The notes: generated by a model not told the origin, from the letters alone. 6,679 bases of DNA from an uncultured Oscillospiraceae bacterium (GCA_950097605.1 CATNEU010000085.1:1-6679), one strand, 5' to 3'. Shown: positions 1 through 6,405, counted from the stretch's first letter. Translations and numbers: made by a program.

Positions 1-2127
1 ACAGTGCGGAACAACCTTTCGTTTCTGCACGGGATGGCCTCCGCGGTCGCCGCATACGAGGAAATCGACGCTGCACAGGTACTTGCGCTGCTGGCGGAGC
101 AGCCGCAGCATCACCCGCTTTACAGGGTGGCCGTCATTCGCCCGAACGGCGCTGCGCGTACGCCGGATGCAGCGCCGTTTTCTGCGGCGGGGCAGCCCTA
201 TTTTGAACGTGCGCTGCAGGGAGAGGAGACCGTGACCGGGCCATACCGCTCAGAATTGGACGGCAGCGAGATCATCGTCTTTGCGGTTCCGATTGTGCGC
301 GATGGGATGGTGGCCGGCGTTTTGCGCAGCGACTACCAGGTGGAAGCCGTGGAACGGCTGCTGGATACCGGCAGTTTTGACGGCGCGGGTTCCGTTCGGC
401 TGATCACAGCCTCCGGCAAAATGGTAGCGCCCTCCTCTTTTCTGCGGGGCTACGACACATATTTCGACGCGCTTCAGCAGGTGCGGCTGCGGGGCGGCGC
501 AACAGTGGATTCGTTCCGCAACGATTTGGAAAACGGGCGCAGCGGCGTGCTTCGGTTTACCTATCAGGACCTGGACCGGTATATCGGCTATCTGCCGGTG
601 GGGATTGAGGATTGGGTGCTGCTTGCCAACGTTCCCGCCAGTGTCGTTAAAGAGCAGTCTTTGGAGCTTGGCAGCTATGGGGTCACGCTGCTTCTGGGGG
701 TTTCGTCGGTTTTGGTGTTGCTGCTGCTCTATTTGGGCGTCTTGCAGAAAAAGCATATGCGCCGCATCCGCGAGAATGAACGGGAGCTTGCTGCAATGGC
801 AGCCAATATTCCGGGCGGCGTGCAGTGCACACTCTGCGACGAAGGCTGCACCGTGGTCTATGCGAGCGAAGGGGTGTTCCGTCTGATTGGCTGCACGCGG
901 GAGGAGTTTGAACAGGTATATCAAAACCGGTTCATCCGTGTGGTGGAACCGTCGGACCGCATGTCTCTGGCGCAGCGCATACACGAGCAGGTACGGGAAA
1001 ACGGGTTTTATGAGGCGGAATACCGTATTTGCCGGCGGGACGGCACGGTCATGTGGGTGCTCGACAAAGGCCAGGCTGTCCGGAGGGAATTGGACGGCCG
1101 CATGGTATATTATAGTGTGCTGGTGGATATTACAACCTCCAAAACGGCGCAGCAGGAGCTGCAGATCAGCGAAGAGCGGTATCGTGTGATTATGGAGAAG
1201 ACCGACAGTGTGATCTTTGAATGGAATATGCGGACGGGCACCGCGCACTTTTCAGACGTCTGGTGTAAAAAACTCGGCTACCCCGCGGTGCAAGAGGGTT
1301 TTCCGGAATCAATGACGGCGCAGACGATCCTGCATCCGGAAGACCGCGCGCGCTTTTTGCACCTCTGCGCCTGCATCTCCGACGGAGGCCGTTATGCGGA
1401 GGATACACTGCGCATCTGGAAACGGCCGGGCGGCTATGCATGGTGCAAGGTGTGCCTGACCGCAATTCGGGACAAAGGCGGCCGGCCCTGCCGGGCTGTC
1501 GGCGTAATGCTCAATGTAGACCGGGAAAAACGGGAGGTGCAGCGGATGCAGGACAGGGCGGAACGCGATCCGCTGACAGGGCTGTACAACAAAGGCGCCT
1601 CTGAACAAATGATCCGCGGGTTTCTTGAAAATGAGGGGGAAAAGGGCGTACATGCGCTCATGATGATTGATATTGACGATTTCAAAACCATAAACGACAG
1701 CCAGGGCCACCTGTTTGGAGATACTGTGCTGACCACGATAGCGGCGGATATCCAAGCGCATTTCCGTGTAGCGGATATTGTGGGACGCATCGGCGGCGAT
1801 GAGTTTGTGGTGTTTATCAAAAATGTGCAGTCCAAAAGCAAGACCCGGGAAAAGGCCCGGCAGGTTTGCCGGGCCTTCCAAAAGCTACGCATACAGGCGG
1901 ACCGTCCGGTCGCCGTTTCGGGCAGCATCGGTATCGCGATGTGTGAACATGGGAACGTAGGGTATAAAGCCCTCTTCCAAATGGCGGATACGGCGCTGTA
2001 CAGCGCCAAAGAGCGCGGCAAAAACCGCTACGATTTCTACAAGGAGGGCATGAAAATGCCGAACCTGCCATGCAGCGCCTCCAAGCTCCATTCGGATGAG
2101 GAAGGGCAATCCATAACAATCCAATAG
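1..2127 (+). CDS. Sensor diguanylate cyclase (Cache-TM-PAS-PAS-GGDEF), 5' end missing
   Basis: This protein condenses two GTP into the second messenger c-di-GMP at the inner face of the membrane, under control of an extracellular signal. The reading frame is open at base 1 (codon aca), and the GTG at 4 has no visible ribosome binding site, so the true start and first membrane helix lie upstream. Counting from that GTG as residue 1: about 1-220 is an extracytoplasmic dCache-like sensor (PYFERALQG near 65-73; VFAVPIVRDG near 92-101); 226-247 is a transmembrane helix followed by a basic stop-transfer segment (QKKHMRRIR); about 262-380 is PAS 1 and 389-512 is PAS 2; 519-683 is the GGDEF domain. 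The latter begins with RDPLTGLYN (521-529) and has the active-site GGDEF at 597-601. The RVAD at 588-591, exactly five residues before it, matches the inhibitory RxxD I-site, so the enzyme is probably active and product-inhibited. No EAL domain is present. A 23-25 residue tail follows the catalytic fold. The ligand cannot be predicted. Confidence 0.95.
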   Translation, partial: TVRNNLSFLHGMASAVAAYEEIDAAQVLALLAEQPQHHPLYRVAVIRPNGAARTPDAAPFSAAGQPYFERALQGEETVTGPYRSELDGSEIIVFAVPIVRDGMVAGVLRSDYQVEAVERLLDTGSFDGAGSVRLITASGKMVAPSSFLRGYDTYFDALQQVRLRGGATVDSFRNDLENGRSGVLRFTYQDLDRYIGYLPVGIEDWVLLANVPASVVKEQSLELGSYGVTLLLGVSSVLVLLLLYLGVLQKKHMRRIRENERELAAMAANIPGGVQCTLCDEGCTVVYASEGVFRLIGCTREEFEQVYQNRFIRVVEPSDRMSLAQRIHEQVRENGFYEAEYRICRRDGTVMWVLDKGQAVRRELDGRMVYYSVLVDITTSKTAQQELQISEERYRVIMEKTDSVIFEWNMRTGTAHFSDVWCKKLGYPAVQEGFPESMTAQTILHPEDRARFLHLCACISDGGRYAEDTLRIWKRPGGYAWCKVCLTAIRDKGGRPCRAVGVMLNVDREKREVQRMQDRAERDPLTGLYNKGASEQMIRGFLENEGEKGVHALMMIDIDDFKTINDSQGHLFGDTVLTTIAADIQAHFRVADIVGRIGGDEFVVFIKNVQSKSKTREKARQVCRAFQKLRIQADRPVAVSGSIGIAMCEHGNVGYKALFQMADTALYSAKERGKNRYDFYKEGMKMPNLPCSASKLHSDEEGQSITIQ

Positions 2128-2201
2128 CAACCATTCCATTCAATAGCGTCAATAGGGTGGACCCTTTCCAAAGCAGCTCTGCCGGTGCGATAACCGGCCA
2201 T

Positions 2202-2234
2202 GGCGAAGCCGGGAAACAGGTTCCGCCTTTTTTT
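2202..2234 (+). terminator. Probable intrinsic terminator of the cyclase gene
   Basis: An imperfect hairpin is followed directly by seven T residues (2228-2234). Pairing arms are GGCG-AA-CC (2202-2210, one bulged G at 2208) and GG-TT-CGCC (2219-2227, one bulged C), around an eight-base loop. The stem is short and bulged, so efficiency is uncertain, but its position between the cyclase stop and the next promoter fits. A second, perfect 6-bp hairpin (GCCGGT 2181-2186 with ACCGGC 2193-2198) lies just upstream and may contribute. Confidence 0.5.
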
Positions 2235-2247
2235 CTGCACCGGAGTG

Positions 2248-2256
2248 TGGTATACT
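2248..2256 (+). promoter_or_regulatory. Extended -10 promoter for the hydrolase operon
   Basis: TGG followed by TATACT (TG at 2248-2249, -10 hexamer 2251-2256) matches the extended -10 form TGnTATAAT. No good -35 is present; the position 17 bp upstream is inside the T-run of the preceding terminator, which is compatible with extended -10 promoters that rely less on -35. Transcription would begin near 2263 and give a leader of about 90 nt before the hydrolase ATG. ATACTA occurs at 2252-2257 and again at 2261-2266, and ATAC-TAG-GTAT (2261-2271) is an inverted repeat just at the expected start site, a possible operator. Confidence 0.55.
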
Positions 2257-2293
2257 ACAGATACTAGGTATTTCATAGCGGACGTACCGGTTC

Positions 2294-2313
2294 GGCGGGC
2301 GCCGCCCGCCTTT
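2294..2313 (+). promoter_or_regulatory. GC-rich leader hairpin, possible attenuator
   Basis: GGCGGGC (2294-2300) and GCCCGCC (2304-2310) pair perfectly over 7 bp with a three-base loop, followed by TTT (2311-2313). It lies in the presumed leader, about 25 nt before the ribosome binding site of the hydrolase gene. The T-run is too short for a confident terminator. It could be a weak attenuator, an mRNA-stabilising stem or chance GC-rich sequence. Confidence 0.35.
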
Positions 2314-2337
2314 CACATCTGCCGCACGACTATTGAG

Positions 2338-2344
2338 AAGGAGG
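2338..2344 (+). promoter_or_regulatory. Ribosome binding site fixing the hydrolase start
   Basis: A perfect AAGGAGG lies 8 nt before ATG at 2353. It decides the start: the same frame stays open back to an ATG at 2200, but that extension would begin inside the terminator hairpin of the previous gene and upstream of the promoter. Confidence 0.9.
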
Positions 2345-2352
2345 CTGCGCCT

Positions 2353-3294
2353 ATGGCGATCAACAGGGTTATGCTGGCTGCGCTGAAGGCGCTGTCCTAT
2401 CCCGATATCGACCTCAAACGGAACTACAAACTGGTGCGCGGCGTGGTGGGCATTACCCACTATCACATCCGCAAGCCGTTTTATACCGTATGGGACCACA
2501 CCATTGATGCGTGGGACCACGAAATTCCCGTTCGCCAATATTTTCCGGATGACGGACGAGAACAGCGAAACCGGCCGCTGCTGGTGTTTTTTCATGGCGG
2601 CGGCTGGGTCACAGGCAATATCGACAGCTATGACAAAGTGTGCGCCAACCTGGCAAAGCACACCGGGCATACCGTGTTATCGGTCGATTACCGTCTGGCG
2701 CCCGAGCACCGTTTTCCGGCGGGACTGGAGGACTGCTATCTCGCAGTGCAGGAGGCTTTTGCCAACGCCGCCCTTCTGGGTACCCGTCCCGACCAGATCA
2801 CCCTGATCGGGGACAGTGCGGGCGGCAATCTCGCGGCAGCAGTCTCGCTGCTCGCGCGCGACCGCGGCGCAATCTGCCCGGCCCGCCAAATCCTGATCTA
2901 TCCGGCGACCTACAACGACCACACCGACGCTTCGCCGTTTGCCTCGGTGCGGGAAAACGGGACCGATTTTTTACTGACCGCCAAGCGCATACAGGATTAT
3001 ATGGCGCTCTATCTTGCAGAGGAAAAAGACCGTGAAAGCCCCTATTTTGCGCCGCTGCTTGCAGAGGACCTCTCTGGGCAGCCCAAAACGTTGGTGATTA
3101 CAGCCGCGTTCGACCCGCTGCGCGACGAGGGGGAGGCCTATGGAGAAAAGCTGCGCGCCGCCGGCAACCCGGTGGAAATCTACCGGGTGGAGGATGCGCT
3201 GCACGGCTTTTTCTCGCTGCCGCCGCGGTTTTCGCAGGTCAGGGAATGCTATGCGGTCATCAATCAATTTTTAAGTGAGGTGTCTGGCGCATGA
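2353..3294 (+). CDS. Alpha/beta hydrolase, hormone-sensitive-lipase-type esterase
   Basis: A 313-residue predicted carboxylesterase or acyl hydrolase of the HSL (bacterial family IV) group. Visible family marks are the oxyanion-hole motif HGGGW (81-85), SVDYRLAPEHRFPAGLED (110-127), the nucleophile elbow GDSAGG (153-158) with Ser155, the acid motif DPLRDEG with Asp254, and the catalytic His in HGF (His284). All three triad residues are present, and length is normal for the family. There is no signal peptide, so it should be cytoplasmic; the first 60 or so residues form the cap region and are the least conserved. It is the first gene of its operon and its stop codon overlaps the start of the acyltransferase gene (ATGA, 3291-3294), which suggests translational coupling and a shared pathway, possibly cleavage or turnover of an ester made by the neighbour. 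The substrate is unknown; such proteins are often loosely labelled lipase or acetyl esterase. Confidence 0.93.
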   Translation: MAINRVMLAALKALSYPDIDLKRNYKLVRGVVGITHYHIRKPFYTVWDHTIDAWDHEIPVRQYFPDDGREQRNRPLLVFFHGGGWVTGNIDSYDKVCANLAKHTGHTVLSVDYRLAPEHRFPAGLEDCYLAVQEAFANAALLGTRPDQITLIGDSAGGNLAAAVSLLARDRGAICPARQILIYPATYNDHTDASPFASVRENGTDFLLTAKRIQDYMALYLAEEKDRESPYFAPLLAEDLSGQPKTLVITAAFDPLRDEGEAYGEKLRAAGNPVEIYRVEDALHGFFSLPPRFSQVRECYAVINQFLSEVSGA

Positions 3295-4565
3295 AGCCGC
3301 GTAAAACACTGGAATGGACGCGCCTGGACAACGCCGCCAAGATCTTTCCATCCAACTCGAACAAGCGGGATACCAAGGTATTTCGTTTTTCGTGCGAACT
3401 CAACGAGCCGGTGGACCCGGAGGTTTTGCAGGTTGCCGTGGATAAAACGCTCGGAGAGTTTCCGATGTACCGGTCGGTGATGAAGCGCGGTCTTTTCTGG
3501 TATTATTTTGAAGCCAGCGACCGGAAGCCGGTTGTGAAGCCGGAGGACGAGCCGCCCTGCGGCCCGCTGTACAATGCAGATATCAAAGGGCTGCTGTTTG
3601 AGGTGAGCTACTACCGCAACCGTATCAACCTGGAGGTCTATCACGCGCTGTCCGACGGGACCGGCGCGCTGCAATTCCTGCGCGTGCTGGCGTACCACTA
3701 TCTCACGATGAAGCATGCCGCGCTGTTTTCGGGCGGGCGGCTTCCGGTGATGGACTACGACGCGTCCTTCTCTCAAAAAAAAGACGACAGCTTTCAGAAG
3801 TATTCCGGCAAACCCCGGGAAAAGGAGAAAAAAAAGCGCGTGAGCGCCTATCGCATCAAGGGGCAGAAATTGTCCGAGCACCGGCTCCGTGTGATCGAAG
3901 GCGTTCTTCCGGTGGGCGCGGCAATCGAGAAAGCGCATGCATATGGCGCGACGCTCAGTGTGTTTTTCACGGCGGTCCTGATGTGCGCCATCCATGCGGA
4001 TATGGCGGCGCGCGCCGAAAAGCGGCCGGTGGTGATTACGGTGCCGGTCAACCTGCGCAACTATTTCTATTCGGTTTCGGCGCGGAATTTTTTCAGCGTC
4101 ATCAACGTGGCGTACGACTTTGCAAACGGAGATGGGCAGCTTTCCGACGTGATCCGCCAGGTTGCGCGGAGCTTCCGGGAGGAGCTTACGGCAGAGCGGC
4201 TGAAAAACCGTATGGACGAACTTTCCTCCATTGAGCACAATGTGTTTGCAAGGATCACGCCGTTGGTTATCAAGGACGTTTGCCTGCACATTGCGCATGA
4301 CTATACCAACAGGGGAATCACCGCCGCGCTGTCCAACATCGGGAAAATTGAAATGCCCGAGGCGCTCTGTCCCTTCATCCGCCAGTTCGACGTATTTGTG
4401 AGCACCGACAAGCTGCAAGTGTGCATGTGCTCCTTTGGGGACAAACTCACGCTGAGTTTCACCTCGCCTTTTGTGAGCACCGATGTGCAGATGCAGTTTT
4501 TCCGGATGCTGACTTACATGGGCATACCGGTTACAATCGTATCCAATCAGATCGACGAGGAATAG
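3291..4565 (+). CDS. Condensation-domain-like acyltransferase (alcohol acetyltransferase-like)
   Basis: A 424-residue protein resembling the CoA-dependent acyltransferase/condensation-domain superfamily (chloramphenicol acetyltransferase-like fold; relatives are annotated alcohol acetyltransferase or PapA-like). The key mark is YHALSDGTGALQF (117-129), matching the superfamily motif HHxxxDG with the general-base His118 and Asp122-Gly123 kept, but Tyr in place of the first His. VPVNLRNYF (251-259) and the SNIG (348-351) segment fit the conserved second-half motifs. A charged, lysine-rich stretch (about 163-185) probably forms an exposed linker between the two lobes. There is no signal peptide or clear membrane helix, so it is cytoplasmic or peripheral. 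The start overlaps the hydrolase stop, with a weak AGTGAGG upstream. Family members join an acyl group from CoA or a carrier to an alcohol or amine; neither donor nor acceptor can be inferred here. No carrier-protein or adenylation domain is nearby, which argues against a classical nonribosomal peptide role. Confidence 0.8.
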   Translation: MKPRKTLEWTRLDNAAKIFPSNSNKRDTKVFRFSCELNEPVDPEVLQVAVDKTLGEFPMYRSVMKRGLFWYYFEASDRKPVVKPEDEPPCGPLYNADIKGLLFEVSYYRNRINLEVYHALSDGTGALQFLRVLAYHYLTMKHAALFSGGRLPVMDYDASFSQKKDDSFQKYSGKPREKEKKKRVSAYRIKGQKLSEHRLRVIEGVLPVGAAIEKAHAYGATLSVFFTAVLMCAIHADMAARAEKRPVVITVPVNLRNYFYSVSARNFFSVINVAYDFANGDGQLSDVIRQVARSFREELTAERLKNRMDELSSIEHNVFARITPLVIKDVCLHIAHDYTNRGITAALSNIGKIEMPEALCPFIRQFDVFVSTDKLQVCMCSFGDKLTLSFTSPFVSTDVQMQFFRMLTYMGIPVTIVSNQIDEE

Positions 4566-4575
4566 GGGGCTGCGT

Positions 4576-5241
4576 ATGAAAACCTGTGAAAAATGCCGCT
4601 TGCAGGTTGCCGGAAACCGGCAATTTTGCCCGCTCTGCCAGGCGGAGCTGACCGGGGAAGGCGACCCAGAGCAGGAGGCCTTTCCTAAAATCCCAACTGT
4701 GTATAGGCAACACACGCTGTTTTTCAGGGTTCTGCTGTTTTGTTCGATTGCGGGGGGCGTGGTTGCGCTGGCTTTGAACTTCATGCTGCCGCAGAGCGGC
4801 TGGTGGTCGCTGTTTGTGCTGCTGGGCCTTGGATGCACCTGGGCCAGCCTCGCAATCGCAGTGCGCAAACGCGGCAACATCCCCAAAAACCTGCTGTACC
4901 AGGTTGTGCTGATCTCGCTGCTTGCGGCGCTCTGGGACTGGGTGACGGGCTGGCGCGGCTGGTCGATCGACTATGTGGTGCCGTTGGTCTGCATTTGTGC
5001 AATGGTGGCGATGTCGGTTCTGGCCCGGGTGCTGCGGCTGCGCATTCAGGATTATATGATCTATCTCTGCATCGACGCGGTGTTTGGCATCGTACCGATC
5101 GTGTTTTTTCTGACCGGCGTGCTGCGGGTGGTGTATCCCGCGCTGATCTGCGTGGCCGGCAGCCTGATTTCACTGGCGGCGCTGCTGGTATTTGAAGGAC
5201 AAAATATGCTGCTGGAACTTAAAAAACGGCTGCATTTGTAA
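4576..5241 (+). CDS. Zinc-ribbon six-helix membrane protein (DUF6320-like)
   Basis: A 221-residue protein of unknown function. The N-terminus carries a four-cysteine zinc ribbon, C4-x2-C7-x10-C18-x2-C21, followed by a short polar linker and about six hydrophobic helices (roughly 49-70, 76-96, 106-120, 131-150, 158-179, 184-205) and a basic tail (LKKRLHL). The zinc ribbon is expected in the cytoplasm by the positive-inside pattern (RKRGNIPK near 97-104). The gene starts 10 nt after the acyltransferase stop, with a G-rich run (GGGGG, 4565-4569) as a non-canonical ribosome binding site, so it is very probably cotranscribed. The arrangement resembles proteins I recall as DUF6320, found next to such acyltransferases, but I could not check this. 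It could anchor the acyltransferase to the membrane or handle a lipid substrate; both are inferences. Confidence 0.8.
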   Translation: MKTCEKCRLQVAGNRQFCPLCQAELTGEGDPEQEAFPKIPTVYRQHTLFFRVLLFCSIAGGVVALALNFMLPQSGWWSLFVLLGLGCTWASLAIAVRKRGNIPKNLLYQVVLISLLAALWDWVTGWRGWSIDYVVPLVCICAMVAMSVLARVLRLRIQDYMIYLCIDAVFGIVPIVFFLTGVLRVVYPALICVAGSLISLAALLVFEGQNMLLELKKRLHL

Positions 5242-5300
5242 ATCCAGGCGGCGGACGTCTGCACGTAATTCTATACGCTATATCATTAGGAGGCGTTCTC

Positions 5301-5495
5301 ATGCGGATTGAAATGAAAATTGGATTGCTGCTGTATGCGGTTACGCTTGCGCTGCGTTGTTTTACCGGCGTTCCCGAATTTCTGATGGGTCTGCTGCTGG
5401 GATTGGCAATCTGCTTTGAAATTGTGGGGGTTTTGCCGGAAAACGCATACCACAGCGTCAAACGCTTTAAAAAGAAGCTGCTGAAGCTGGGATAA
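5301..5495 (+). CDS. Small membrane protein, 64 residues, unknown function
   Basis: An unrecognised miniprotein. It has an excellent ribosome binding site, AGGAGG at 5288-5293, 7 nt before the ATG. The sequence shows two hydrophobic segments (about 6-20 and 26-45) separated by a short CFTGVPEF turn, then a strongly basic amphipathic tail (KRFKKKLLKLG, 54-64), suggesting a helical hairpin with the charged end in the cytoplasm. It lies 59 nt after the zinc-ribbon gene with no terminator or convincing promoter between, and directly before a strong terminator, so it is probably the last gene of the operon. Real coding is supported by the ribosome binding site, the membrane-protein-like composition and its fit between neighbours; no function can be assigned. 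Confidence 0.75.
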   Translation: MRIEMKIGLLLYAVTLALRCFTGVPEFLMGLLLGLAICFEIVGVLPENAYHSVKRFKKKLLKLG

Positions 5496-5540
5496 GCCAG
5501 ACGCAACGACTTTGCGCCATTCGTTTATCCATCCAATCCA

Positions 5541-5584
5541 ACAGCCTGTATACGGTGCGAGATGCCCGTATACAGGCTGTTTTT
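5541..5584 (+). terminator. Strong intrinsic terminator ending the hydrolase operon
   Basis: ACAGCCTGTATACGG (5541-5555) and CCGTATACAGGCTGT (5566-5580) are perfect reverse complements over 15 bp, with a 10-base loop, and the stem is followed by TTTT (5581-5584) continuing a T at 5580. It starts 45 nt after the stop of the small membrane protein. There is no matching T-run on the minus strand, so it probably acts only in the + direction. Confidence 0.9.
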
Positions 5585-5613
5585 CTAGTTTCCAGGGATG
5601 CTTTCCTTTAAAG

Positions 5614-5639
5614 TTGGTTTTAGGCAGGCGCGGTATGAT
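5614..5639 (+). promoter_or_regulatory. Candidate promoter for the VTC gene pair
   Basis: TATGAT at 5634-5639 differs from the -10 consensus by one base. The nearest -35-like hexamer, TTGGTT at 5614-5619, gives a spacer of only 14 bp; 17 bp spacing would use the poorer hexamer GATAAG (5637-5642). A promoter is expected here because a strong terminator lies just upstream and a well-formed ribosome binding site just downstream. The exact hexamers are uncertain. Confidence 0.4.
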
Positions 5640-5664
5640 AAGGGCAGCAAGAGAAAAGCCAAGC

Positions 5665-5671
5665 AAGGAGG
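5665..5671 (+). promoter_or_regulatory. Ribosome binding site fixing the VTC gene start
   Basis: A perfect AAGGAGG sits 8 nt before ATG at 5680. It decides the start: the frame is open further upstream to 5512, but that extension runs through the terminator hairpin and would not be transcribed from the downstream promoter. Confidence 0.9.
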
Positions 5672-5679
5672 ACATCATC

Positions 5680-6405
5680 ATGGCAAGCTATCAGGGCGTT
5701 TTTAAACGCTATGAAAAAAAGTATCTCGTGAGCAGCGCGCAATATGCGCGATTGCTACGGGCGTTTGGCGGACGTTTGCAGCCCGACCAATATGGAGAAA
5801 GCACCGTTTGCAACCTCTATTTTGATACGCCGGATGCCCGGCTGATCCGCGCATCCCTTGAAAAGCCGGTATACAAAGAAAAGCTGCGCCTGCGCAGCTA
5901 TGGCATACCGGACGCCGGCGGCACTGTGTTTATCGAGCTGAAAAAGAAATACAAAGGCGTTGTCTATAAGCGCCGGATGGATATGCCGCTGGAAGCGGCG
6001 ACGGAATACCTCGTGCAGGGCCGTGCACCCGGGCACATGGGGCAGATTGCCAGAGAGGTGGACTGGTTTCTTGCGCTTTATCCCAAAATCCGCCCCGCCA
6101 TGTATATTTCCTACCAGCGGACGGCGTTTGCCGGAACGGACGAACCCGGGCTGCGCGTGACCTTCGACCGGGAGATCCTCTGGCGGAATGAGGAATTGCG
6201 GCTGGACGCGGGCGCTTGGGGAACGCCCCTGCTCGCGGAGAGCCAGCGGCTGATGGAGATTAAAATGCCCGGCGCCATGCCGCTGTGGCTGGCGCAGTTG
6301 TTGGATGCGCTGCAGGTCTATCCGGTCTCATTCTCCAAATATGGACGCGCCTACCAGGAAAGCCGGTTGCCGGCCGGGAGGAAGGAGCGTGTGACCTGTG
6401 CTTAA
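5680..6405 (+). CDS. VTC-domain protein, polyphosphate polymerase-like
   Basis: A 241-residue soluble protein with a complete VTC domain, the triphosphate-tunnel fold that in yeast Vtc4 makes polyphosphate from ATP. Motifs in order are RYEKKYL (10-16), NLYFDT (45-50), KLRLRSYG (68-75), FIELKKKYKG (84-93), SYQRTAF (144-150), VTFDREI (160-166), LMEIK (191-195) and SFSKYGRAY (217-225). By motif comparison from memory with Vtc4, the tunnel residues appear kept: Lys14, Arg70 and Arg72, Lys88, Arg147, Glu193 and Lys220. There is no SPX domain and no membrane segment, as is usual for bacterial members. It is the first gene of a new transcription unit and overlaps the following membrane-protein gene by 8 nt. 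The likely role is polyphosphate or another triphosphate-chain reaction at the membrane, but activity of bacterial members is less well established than in yeast, so substrate is inferred. Confidence 0.9.
   Translation: MASYQGVFKRYEKKYLVSSAQYARLLRAFGGRLQPDQYGESTVCNLYFDTPDARLIRASLEKPVYKEKLRLRSYGIPDAGGTVFIELKKKYKGVVYKRRMDMPLEAATEYLVQGRAPGHMGQIAREVDWFLALYPKIRPAMYISYQRTAFAGTDEPGLRVTFDREILWRNEELRLDAGAWGTPLLAESQRLMEIKMPGAMPLWLAQLLDALQVYPVSFSKYGRAYQESRLPAGRKERVTCA
6382..6387 (+). promoter_or_regulatory. Ribosome binding site for the GTG-started DUF4956-type gene
   Basis: AAGGAG lies 10 nt before GTG at 6398, within the 3' end of the VTC gene. It supports the GTG start over the in-frame ATG at 6431, which has no Shine-Dalgarno-like sequence close upstream. 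Confidence 0.7.

Noticed and set aside
250..1248. A 332-codon open frame on the minus strand inside the cyclase gene
   Set aside because: It is a shadow of the strongly supported Cache/PAS coding frame, with no recognisable domain and low-complexity His/Gln runs.
2122..2155. CAATAG repeated three times (2122, 2141, 2150)
   Set aside because: Too short and irregularly spaced, and the first copy includes the cyclase stop codon; probably chance.
2200..2352. Upstream extension of the hydrolase frame to ATG 2200
   Set aside because: It would begin within the terminator region and before the extended -10 promoter; a perfect ribosome binding site precedes the ATG at 2353.
2128..2352. A c-di-GMP (GEMM) or ZTP riboswitch next to the cyclase gene
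   Set aside because: Stretches such as GGCGAAGCC and GCCGCCCGCC look faintly similar to parts of known riboswitches, but the conserved cores are not present in the right order.
3264..4886. A 540-codon open frame on the minus strand across the acyltransferase gene
   Set aside because: It mirrors the plus-strand gene, has a composition rich in His, Arg and Gln typical of antisense GC-rich frames, and shows no domain motif; the plus-strand frame has clear family motifs.
5251..5262. Near-palindrome GCGGACGTCTGC between the zinc-ribbon and small membrane genes
   Set aside because: No loop space for a hairpin, one mismatch, and no convincing promoter beside it; not enough for an operator call.
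5502..5516. Small hairpin CGCAA/TTGCG after the 64-residue gene
   Set aside because: Only 5 bp with no T-run, and the strong terminator lies just downstream.
5512..5679. Upstream extension of the VTC frame to 5512
   Set aside because: It would translate through the 15-bp terminator hairpin; the ATG at 5680 has an ideal ribosome binding site and begins right at the conserved domain.
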